From NCBI GenBank assembly GCA_036011305.1, contig DASCNA010000038.1:1-7591 (forward strand): a stretch of DNA of 7,591 nucleotides, in the 5' to 3' direction. Position numbers and translations under genes: made by a program. Shown here piece after piece: positions 1 through 4,180 of the stretch. The notes beneath the pieces are model-generated. The model was not told the origin of the DNA and did not search any database. It saw nothing but the letters and a program-made list of their open reading frames with translations. Every line of letters begins with the position of its first letter. Within the stretch, counting starts at the first letter, position 1. Source of the DNA: DASCNA01 sp036011305. Its GTDB lineage: Bacteria; Verrucomicrobiota; Lentisphaeria; Victivallales; GWF2-38-69.

Positions 1-85
1 TCTTTAATATATATTGAATTTTATTATTATTACTTTATATGTTATATATATAGAAAATACTAACCTAAATTATGGGCTGTAAAAT

Positions 86-361
86 ATGATTTTAGATCCT
101 GACGATCTCTATAATGATGCATCACGATTAAAACCAAAGGTTATTAATAAATTCAAAATTAATAAATACAGAAAAACAGTAATAATTTTAAAAATAAAAG
201 GATATAAACAAAAAGAAATAGTAGAATATTTTAATAATAATGGTATGAATATCTCACAGCCAAAACTTTCAAAGTATTTGAAAGAATATCCAATACATAA
301 CAGAGAATTAGAAGAACAAAAAGAATATTTAAAAATATTAATTGAACTTCATAACCTATAA
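86..361 (+). CDS. Small helix-turn-helix protein, 91 aa
   Basis: I do not recognise a named family. Residues about 28-68 look like a DNA-binding helix-turn-helix: a basic lead-in (KYRKTVIILKIKGY), a first helix (KQKEIVEYF) and a recognition-like helix (ISQPKLSKYLKE). The C-terminus (about 72-91) is a charged helix rich in E, K and L that could mediate dimerisation. The same pattern of spaced I/V, Y and L followed by FLK or YLK occurs in the 126-residue product at 1692-2072, so the two may be distant relatives. The ATG at 86 has no clear Shine-Dalgarno sequence. An upstream ATG at 72 is out of frame and stops at once. A weak promoter-like pair (TTGAAT at 14, TTATAT at 35, spacing 15) lies upstream. 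The gene converges on the ribbon-helix-helix gene with a 35-bp gap. A role as plasmid regulator is inference. Confidence 0.6.
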   Translation: MILDPDDLYNDASRLKPKVINKFKINKYRKTVIILKIKGYKQKEIVEYFNNNGMNISQPKLSKYLKEYPIHNRELEEQKEYLKILIELHNL

Positions 362-396
362 TTTTCTGTTCATCCATTGCAATCTTTACTTTCTTT

Positions 397-570
397 TTAT
401 TTATCGTTTATTTTTTTATGAATAATGCTTTTTATATACGTCTGATACGGCAAGCCTTCAACCTTTGCTTTTTCTTTTATTATTTTTAAATCTTCGACAT
501 CAAATCTTAGTGATATCGACACTGTCTTAGAATTTTTACTTGTAGTTTTTTGCTTTTTAAAAATATTCAT
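397..570 (-). CDS. Ribbon-helix-helix (CopG/BrnA-like) protein, 57 aa
   Basis: This gene is read on the minus strand from ATG at 570 to TAA at 397-399. A good ribosome-binding site (GATGAGG) lies 7 bases before the start. The product opens with a basic tail, followed by the DNA-contacting strand TVSISLRFD (about residues 16-24) and two helices: EDLKIIKEKAKVEG and LPYQTYIKSIIHKKI. The combination of an SLR strand with a GLPYQTYI turn is typical of CopG/Arc-type repressors, including BrnA-like antitoxins and plasmid copy-number regulators. These act as dimers on palindromic operators and usually repress their own promoter. The promoter here lies inside such repeats (587-630). I see no BrnT-type toxin on either side, so it is either a solitary repressor or an antitoxin that has lost its partner. 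Which target it controls is unknown. Confidence 0.75.
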   Translation of the reverse strand: MNIFKKQKTTSKNSKTVSISLRFDVEDLKIIKEKAKVEGLPYQTYIKSIIHKKINDK

Positions 571-586
571 ATTTTAGCCTCATCTT

Positions 587-630
587 ACAGTATATCTTTT
601 GCATATACAGTATATACAAAAGATATGCAA
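587..630 (-). promoter_or_regulatory. Promoter with embedded operator of the RHH gene
   Basis: On the minus strand a -35 (TTGCAT, 625-630) and a -10 (TATATG, 602-607) are separated by 17 bases and face the gene starting at 570. The same stretch holds a perfect 10-bp inverted repeat, ATATCTTTTG (592-601) against CAAAAGATAT (617-626), and a 9-bp direct repeat ACAGTATAT (587-595 and 607-615) spaced 20 bp apart. The overlap of symmetric repeats with the promoter suggests autoregulation by the encoded ribbon-helix-helix protein. That conclusion is inference from layout. Confidence 0.55.
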
Positions 631-711
631 TGCATATACTTAAAAAACATATAAAAAAGGTTGTTTTTTAAAGGCGTGATTTGTCGGCAATAATCCCAAA
701 AAACAACGAAA

Positions 712-742
712 AATATTAACCGATATGTTTTGAATATTAACC
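712..742. repeat. Direct repeat AATATTAACC, 21-bp period
   Basis: AATATTAACC occurs at 712-721 and 733-742, about two helical turns apart. Each copy is followed by a similar AT-rich trinucleotide pattern (GATATG, TACATA). No gene is visible around it. The core TTAACC returns in the inverted repeat at 1380-1397. The function is unknown; a protein-binding site is possible. Confidence 0.4.
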
Positions 743-788
743 TACATATTAGCGAATATATGAATGCATAATTTTGGATAAAATTAAT

Positions 789-840
789 CTTAACATTTCG
801 TTAAGTATATTGCGTCTGTCACTTTCACTGGTGAAAGTGA
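789..840. other. Two perfect inverted repeats in a gene-free stretch
   Basis: CTTAAC (789-794) pairs with GTTAAG (800-805) around a 5-base loop. Fourteen bases on, TCACTTTCAC (819-828) pairs perfectly with GTGAAAGTGA (831-840) around a 2-base centre. No T-run follows either side, so these do not look like intrinsic terminators. The second is a good candidate operator or DNA hairpin. The surrounding stretch, 643-1115, has no open reading frame I can support. Confidence 0.5.
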
Positions 841-957
841 TGGGATATTTTTAGAGACATATTTCAAGCACAAATGATAGTTTGTGTATTGCGCTATTTA
901 GAGAAACAGATTATCGATTGGATTTTCTTAAAATCTCAAAAGAAGACTATCACAGGA

Positions 958-994
958 TTTCGAGTACGAAATTGCAATGTATATTGCGCTCTTA
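958..994 (+). repeat. 37-bp direct repeat, copy 1 (TTGCAATGTATATTGCGC core)
   Basis: This stretch matches 7475-7511 in the same orientation at 34 of 37 positions. Its core contains the perfect dyad GCAAT-GTAT-ATTGC (974-987). Shorter relatives of the TRTATTGCG core occur at about 806-814, 884-895 and 7545-7556, always on the plus strand. It has no coding signature. It may be part of a dispersed chromosomal-type repeat or a binding site for an unknown protein. Confidence 0.55.
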
Positions 995-1115
995 AAATTT
1001 TACGTAACCTTCCCTTGGAAATTCAAAAAAAATGCCTCTAAATCGCTTAAAATGCCTAATTTTGGCATTCTGGTTACACTTCTTAGCTTCCAAATTTACC
1101 CTGAATCCAAATATC

Positions 1116-1337
1116 AACGGATTGCAAAGGTGCCCTTTGCCCTGATAACGATATCGAGGATTTTAATTTCAAGTTTGATATTGTTCGTACTTTTTGCTTT
1201 TGGTTGCATTTCTAAGTTTTTTCGTTTTAAAAGTAATTTTCACGGAGACGAGGAAAGAGCGAAGCGATTGACGACGGTCGCAGTCTAAGGATTGACGAAT
1301 GTCAATTCGCTAATGCGAGGAAGGATTACCGAGCATC
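1116..1337 (+). repeat. Long inverted repeat, copy A
   Basis: This segment is related, in inverted orientation, to 6231-6424. The first 80 or so bases are close: both contain the hairpin GCAAAGG/CCTTTGC (1124-1140) and the palindrome CGATATCG (1149-1156). The rest has more changes and small indels. The 3' end (about 1241-1337) carries a GC-richer structured block with a hairpin ATTGAC-GAAT-GTCAAT at 1291-1306, also found as variants in copies B and C. Weaker similarity may extend upstream towards 1040. A 103-codon open frame runs across the copy from 977, but its coding start is not convincing and the conserved hairpins argue for a repeat rather than a gene. Confidence 0.65.
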
Positions 1338-1346
1338 AATTAATAT

Positions 1347-1371
1347 AAAAAAACCGCTTTTTGCGGTTTTT
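1347..1371 (+). terminator. Rho-independent terminator
   Basis: An A-run leads into ACCGC, a T5 loop, then GCGGT and a T-run ending at 1371. The hairpin has a strong GC core with A and T tracts on both sides, so it can work in both directions. It directly follows repeat copy A and separates that region from the Cas12a-repeat and HTH segment. Confidence 0.8.
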
Positions 1372-1379
1372 ACATTAAC

Positions 1380-1397
1380 AGGTTAACGTATTAACCT
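1380..1397. promoter_or_regulatory. Inverted repeat AGGTTAA/TTAACCT
   Basis: A perfect 7-bp dyad with a 4-base centre (CGTA) lies 9 bp beyond the terminator. No T-tract follows it. It may be an operator; its core TTAACC recurs at 712-742. No protein can be assigned to it. Confidence 0.35.
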
Positions 1398-1462
1398 ATT
1401 ACTGTAAAAAATGGACTTTTATAAATCATTAAATATCAGTAGTTTACAAATGTCTAAAATGC

Positions 1463-1506
1463 CCTTGTACGATATTTTTAGATACCTTATACGATATTTT
1501 TAGATG
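1463..1506 (+). repeat. Two 22-bp tandem repeats before the Cas12a repeat
   Basis: The units at 1463-1484 and 1485-1506 agree at 20 of 22 positions and share the block TACGATATTTTTAGAT. A third TAGAT, the end of the Cas12a-type repeat, falls exactly 22 bp further on (1479, 1501, 1523). The TACGAT core also appears in the hairpin at 1528-1545. The array could be an operator, an iteron-like or partition site, or the promoter region of a small RNA. Confidence 0.65.
1465..1493 (+). promoter_or_regulatory. Weak promoter candidate for the solitary-repeat RNA
   Basis: TTGTAC (1465-1470) and TATACG (1488-1493) are 17 bases apart on the plus strand. Such a promoter would start RNA near 1500, a few bases before the Cas12a handle at 1508. 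It lies inside the 22-bp repeats. The -10 is a poor match, so this is tentative. Confidence 0.3.
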
Positions 1507-1507
1507 A

Positions 1508-1527
1508 TAATTTCTACTGTTGTAGAT
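1508..1527 (+). CRISPR. Solitary Cas12a (type V-A) crRNA repeat handle
   Basis: The 20 bases TAATTTCTACTGTTGTAGAT are identical to the mature crRNA handle I recall for Francisella novicida Cas12a. The 5-bp stem is TCTAC (1513-1517) with GTAGA (1522-1526), the loop is TGTT, and the conserved AATTT and final T are in place. In type V-A systems this handle binds Cas12a and precedes the guide. Here there is one copy only. The usual 5' half of the full repeat (about 16 bases) is not present, no second repeat follows at spacer distance, and no cas gene is in the window. It is therefore not an array. It resembles the solitary repeat units used by mobile elements as RNA anti-CRISPRs. It could also be a leftover repeat. 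The sequence identity is visible; the function is inference. Confidence 0.75.
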
Positions 1528-1545
1528 ATTACGATAAATCGTAAT
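1528..1545 (+). other. Perfect hairpin in the spacer position
   Basis: ATTACGAT, AA and ATCGTAAT form an 18-base perfect dyad that starts at the first base after the Cas12a handle. In a crRNA these bases would be the seed of the guide. As RNA they would fold on themselves (7 bp with a 4-base loop) and could not easily pair with DNA. AT-rich sequence with short T-runs follows (1546-1568), but there is no clear terminator. It may instead be an operator, because it shares TACGAT with the repeats at 1463-1506. Confidence 0.55.
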
Positions 1546-1639
1546 TAATGATAGTTTTCAATTTTCCTACCGTAAAATTTACAGGCAATTACCCTAAGAG
1601 AATCTTAGGCACGAAATATATAAAAAGGAGTAAAATTAT
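1546..1639 (+). other. Leader-like stretch with hairpin and unused ribosome-binding site
   Basis: This stretch holds the dyad GTAAAATTTAC (1572-1582), a perfect hairpin CCTAAGA-GAA-TCTTAGG (1593-1609) and a strong Shine-Dalgarno sequence, AAAAAGGAG (about 1622-1630). No ATG follows at the proper distance. A TTG at 1640 gives only four codons before TAA. The stretch may be the remains of a gene start or the tail of the small RNA. The next gene, at 1692, has its own promoter. Confidence 0.4.
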
Positions 1640-1668
1640 TTGAAATTATACTAATACTGTTCTAATAA
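1640..1668 (+). promoter_or_regulatory. Promoter of the 126-aa HTH gene
   Basis: TTGAAA (1640-1645) and TAATAA (1663-1668) are 17 bases apart, close to a sigma-70 consensus. RNA would start near 1675, leaving a leader of under 20 bases before ATG 1692. No Shine-Dalgarno sequence fits in that leader, so translation would be nearly leaderless. Confidence 0.5.
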
Positions 1669-1691
1669 TATGCTAATTTGATTTTTATAAC

Positions 1692-2072
1692 ATGGAACAA
1701 ATGATGAAAGATAAAAGATTTACCTCTAAACTGCAACCTTATTTTTCTGAAATATATCAACTAAAAAAGCATGAAAATACATATAAAAATATAGTTGATT
1801 ATCTTCAAAAAAAGCACAATATAAAAATATCAGAAGCTTCATTATGTACCTTTTTAAAATCACGTGAGAGGCGAGGAATAAAACCTACTAAAAAAGATTT
1901 TATTAATGCTCTTAGGAAAGATGACGGTTCAAAAAATAAAATTAATATCATCGATTTAAAACAGAATAAATCAGTAAAAAAAGAAGCTCAAAAATTTAAA
2001 GAAGAAAAAAAACCGTTAAACAAAAATGCAGGTAAGTTTGACGAGATTATGAGAGAATTAGGAATAAACTAA
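1692..2072 (+). CDS. Basic helix-turn-helix protein, 126 aa (plasmid accessory)
   Basis: The N-terminal half (about residues 29-58) looks like a helix-turn-helix: YKNIVDYLQKKHNIKI, a turn, then SEASLCTFLKSR. The rest is a very lysine-rich, probably disordered linker (about 62-110) ending in a short helix, KFDEIMRELGIN. This layout, an N-terminal module of the 'I..L......Y..I...L...-I.IS...L..FLK' kind with a basic tail, resembles small TraK- or MobC-like accessory proteins near transfer regions. It also resembles solo DNA-binding segregation proteins, and I cannot choose between them. ATG 1692 is used because a stop at 1674 blocks extension; the in-frame ATGs at 1701 and 1704 are alternatives. 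No good ribosome-binding site is present. The neighbouring DNA repeats at 1463-1545 and 2311-2394 are candidate binding sites. Confidence 0.7.
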   Translation: MEQMMKDKRFTSKLQPYFSEIYQLKKHENTYKNIVDYLQKKHNIKISEASLCTFLKSRERRGIKPTKKDFINALRKDDGSKNKINIIDLKQNKSVKKEAQKFKEEKKPLNKNAGKFDEIMRELGIN

Positions 2073-2082
2073 TAAAATTGAT

Positions 2083-2261
2083 TCAGTTTTCTTTTAAATC
2101 TACTTTTAAAAGTTCTAGCTTTTCTTTGATTCTTTCATCTTTTAGCGTTGTTATCTGTTCTATTTTATTTAAAGAACATCCTTTTTATTCAATTCAACTA
2201 TTTCATTTGTATATGATTCTAAATTTATATTTTTCCTTGTCTTTTCTTGGTTGTTTTTCAT
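2083..2261 (-). pseudogene. Possible small gene broken by a frameshift
   Basis: On the minus strand an ATG at 2261 opens 30 codons ending EIVELNKKDVL. A continuation in the next frame, LNKIEQITTLKDERIKEKL and onward to TGA at 2083-2085, follows at once. Joined by a single-base shift near 2170, the two give about 60 residues of strongly charged, helix-forming protein. There is no in-frame start for the second part and no ribosome-binding site before the first. The region is so AT-rich that chance is a serious alternative. The plus-strand open frame over the same bases is a low-complexity S/F/L shadow. Confidence 0.25.
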
Positions 2262-2310
2262 AATTAAAAAAATAATATTTATGACTTTATATTCATGTAT
2301 CAGACAAAAC

Positions 2311-2394
2311 CGTAACAGTCGTAACAAATATCATAATTAAATTCATTAATATGCCGTAACATAATCGTAACAGTTACGGTTATGTTACGTAACA
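2311..2394. repeat. Cluster of CGTAACA boxes (candidate partition, oriT or operator site)
   Basis: CGTAACA occurs on the plus strand at 2311, 2320, 2355, 2366 and 2388, with inverted copies at 2383-2389 and (as GTTACG) at 2373-2378. The bases 2355-2371 (CGTAACATAATCGTAAC) are mirrored by 2373-2389 with one mismatch around a single central A. TGTTACGTAACA (2383-2394) is itself a perfect palindrome. The cluster lies between two convergent genes, not in front of one. That placement fits a centromere-like or transfer-origin site better than a promoter operator. The binding protein is unknown; the HTH products at 1692-2072 and 2622-3332 are the obvious candidates. Confidence 0.6.
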
Positions 2395-2534
2395 ACTCCA
2401 ATAACACAAACAAAATAATGTTACACACTATTAAGTACTTTTATACCTAATATATAGTTAGGGGTCTTGCGTCTCGGCTTTTTGAGAAAAAAGAGTTCGA
2501 AAAACTGTTTTTAAAGAAAGACGAAATCAATTTT

Positions 2535-2575
2535 AATTAGCATTTATGCTAATTTGCTTTTGTTTTATTTTTAAT
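2535..2575 (+). terminator. Hairpin terminator
   Basis: AATTAGCAT and ATGCTAATT (2535-2554) form a 9-bp perfect inverted repeat around two bases, followed on the plus strand by a T-rich run (GCTTTTGTTTTATTTTT). It would end plus-strand transcripts from 1692-2072, or from a possible short RNA beginning near 2460. On the minus strand the tail is less T-rich, so termination of the gene ending at 2622 is less certain. Confidence 0.55.
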
Positions 2576-2621
2576 AGAAAGATGAAGATAATTTTTAGTA
2601 TATATTTTTGAGAAGTAGAAT

Positions 2622-3332
2622 TTATTCTGTATCTGTTTTTGTTTGTTTATTTATTGATTTTAATTCAAACCGAAGACGATTAAGTTCAGTTTCTTTTTGC
2701 ATAATTATCCGTTCTTGTATGACATTTAATTTTGTGTGATTTTTTTGTAGATTATCAATTAAAATTGTGTAAGTTTTTTTAGTATTACTAAGTTGATTAT
2801 CTAAAGAATTAACATTTTTATTTAGAGTTTCTACTTCTTTTTTATAACTGGAAGATAAACTCTTAAGCTCTCTTTGATGATTGCCTAAAAGTTCAGAACG
2901 ATACATATAAGCCAAAGAACCTAAAATTATAATTATAAGAATTGAAGTTAGAGAAACCCAAAAGACTGACAGTCTAAAGAACGGTGTTCTGATTTCTTTT
3001 TGTTTTATAAGCTCTTCTATAATATTTTGGTTATGCTTTACTATATAATTGCTTTCTTTATGACGTTCTGAGTAATTATTAAATGATTGCTTCTTTGTTT
3101 CTGTTTCTTTTTGTTTTTCTTGTCCTTCCTGGTCAAACTGATCATTTGAATAGTTTTTTTTAGGATGATAAAGTTTGACTAGTTTTTGGCGGTTTAAGAT
3201 ATATTTATTTTTATTTTTCTGAATAGCTTCTTTGTTGGATTTGTGTTCTTTAATATATCTTCTTAGTGTGCTTTCCGATACATCAAAGGCATTTAAAGCT
3301 TCATTGATTTCTAACCATTGCTTAGTTGTCAT
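2622..3332 (-). CDS. HTH, membrane span and coiled coil protein, 236 aa
   Basis: Residues 1-58 form a winged or MerR-like helix-turn-helix module: WLEINEALNAFDVSESTLRRYIKEH, then a basic wing-like strand ending in KYILNRQKLVKLY. A polar, Q/E/K-rich linker follows (about 60-115). A single hydrophobic span covers about 121-143 (core SLTSILIIIILGSLAYMY). The C-terminal 85 residues are a heptad-like coiled coil (LKSLSSSYKKEVETLNKNVNSL and onward). The layout of an N-terminal DNA-binding domain with a long coiled coil recalls single-protein plasmid segregation factors such as pSK1 Par and KfrA. The membrane span is an addition and would tether the bound DNA to the inner membrane. The start at 3332 is the only in-frame ATG; its ribosome-binding site is weak (AGG, 11 bases upstream). 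Its promoter carries repeats suited to autoregulation. The role in partition is inference. Confidence 0.75.
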   Translation of the reverse strand: MTTKQWLEINEALNAFDVSESTLRRYIKEHKSNKEAIQKNKNKYILNRQKLVKLYHPKKNYSNDQFDQEGQEKQKETETKKQSFNNYSERHKESNYIVKHNQNIIEELIKQKEIRTPFFRLSVFWVSLTSILIIIILGSLAYMYRSELLGNHQRELKSLSSSYKKEVETLNKNVNSLDNQLSNTKKTYTILIDNLQKNHTKLNVIQERIIMQKETELNRLRFELKSINKQTKTDTE

Positions 3333-3426
3333 AACTATTCATACCTGTTAGCCAAAACTGTTAAAAAGTGTTTATTAAGTATTCAAAACTATTCATAATT
3401 TTAAGATAGATAATCATAAATAACAA
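3333..3426 (-). promoter_or_regulatory. Promoter and operator repeats of the HTH-coiled-coil gene
   Basis: On the minus strand TTGTTA (3421-3426) and TAAAAT (3398-3403) are 17 bases apart. The perfect 11-bp repeat AACTATTCATA lies at 3387-3397, at the expected start of transcription, and again at 3333-3343, directly before the start codon. A protein bound at both would block transcription and translation, which fits autoregulation by the product. Confidence 0.55.
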
Positions 3427-3487
3427 CTAAACTCGAAAGGAATGCTAAAATTCACAGTTTTGTTTTAGTAAAAAAATAAAAACATCT

Positions 3488-3577
3488 CCCTCGCGGGCGG
3501 TGATAAGGTGGTGGATTCAAAACAACAGGACATCTCTATTTTCTTGCAAAATAGGACATTTCTAATTTGCGTTTACA
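3488..3577 (+). mobile_element. Probable insertion-sequence end remnant
   Basis: This stretch is less AT-rich than its surroundings and carries AGGACATCTCTA (3527-3538) and AGGACATTTCTA (3553-3564), which overlap a hairpin CTATTTT-CTTGC-AAAATAG (3536-3554). It ends in GCGTTTACA at 3577. Read on the minus strand it begins TGTAAACGC. Spaced repeats of a GGACATTTCTA type next to a TGT end are what I recall of IS481-like elements. No transposase gene remains. The family name is a recollection that I cannot check here. TTACACC (3573-3579) also has an inverted partner GGTGTAA at 3630-3636. The remainder of the 340-bp gap to 3672 holds no gene. Confidence 0.4.
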
Positions 3578-3672
3578 CCGAACCTTTAGATTTACCCATA
3601 TATTCAATAGAGATTAAAAGTAAGGGGAAGGTGTAAGAATATTTAACGTTGGAACTCACATACAGTTATTGG

Positions 3673-4176
3673 TTATGGTGTTTCTAATTTTTCATTTATA
3701 TACTCAATGAAAATAGTTGATAACCTTATGAATTCGTTGGCATCATTCTGGCTAATATTATTTTCTCCTATATGAGACGCCAAATTTCTTAATTGTCTCA
3801 GTTTATCTAATACTACACCATGTTTTTTGTCTATTAAATTATATTTTTTTATTCTTGAACCTAGTGCTCTATATATTTTAGGTGCTTTATGATTATTTTT
3901 TTTAAGAAGATTTTGACAACTTTTTTCTATTTCTATCCAAATATCATTAATTTGAATAATAGGTGAGTAGATTTTATTTTCATTTTCTATAGGAATTTTA
4001 GACTTAAGAACTTCATCAGTATCTTTCAAGCCTTGGCAAAACTTTAAACGAATACCTTTGATATTTATTTCTTCAATAAACGGTATGATTTTAAGTAGAG
4101 GCTTTTTAAATACAAACAAAGCAATAATTGTAACTGTTGGCCAAGCTATTTGAATTAAGAAAGTCTTATAGTCCAT
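3673..4176 (-). CDS. Membrane-anchored HEPN-like protein, 167 aa
   Basis: A hydrophobic N-terminal segment (about residues 7-33, FLIQIAWPTVTIIALFVFKK) should anchor the protein in the inner membrane. The soluble part has helices typical of HEPN and DUF4145-type domains. Its best-kept stretch is LDKLRQLRNLASHIGENNIS (124-143), which contains R130-N131-L-A-S-H135, the R-x4-H motif that forms the RNase centre in active HEPN toxins. It is followed by the usual acidic helix DANEFIRLSTIFIEYI. The gene starts 4 bp after the stop of the upstream membrane-protein gene (4181-4516), so the two form one operon. Such pairs often act in toxin-antitoxin or phage-exclusion systems. Some domains of this kind are not nucleases, so RNA cleavage is inference. 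ATG 4176 has no strong ribosome-binding site, which suggests translational coupling. Confidence 0.7.
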   Translation of the reverse strand: MDYKTFLIQIAWPTVTIIALFVFKKPLLKIIPFIEEINIKGIRLKFCQGLKDTDEVLKSKIPIENENKIYSPIIQINDIWIEIEKSCQNLLKKNNHKAPKIYRALGSRIKKYNLIDKKHGVVLDKLRQLRNLASHIGENNISQNDANEFIRLSTIFIEYINEKLETP

Positions 4177-4180
4177 ATTG

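Noticed and set aside
977..1288. Plus-strand 103-codon open frame
   Set aside because: It lies across repeat copy A. It starts inside the 37-bp repeat, has no ribosome-binding site, and its composition follows the conserved hairpins. A related frame exists on the minus strand in copy B, but this is explained by the DNA repeat.
1463..1545. A degenerate CRISPR array with 22-bp units
   Set aside because: Only the last unit resembles a Cas12a repeat; the two upstream units match each other but not the repeat (about 9 of 22 positions), and 22 bp leaves no room for spacers.
2078..2263. Plus-strand 61-codon frame rich in S, F and L
   Set aside because: It is a low-complexity shadow of AT-rich DNA; the opposite strand reads better as a broken charged protein.
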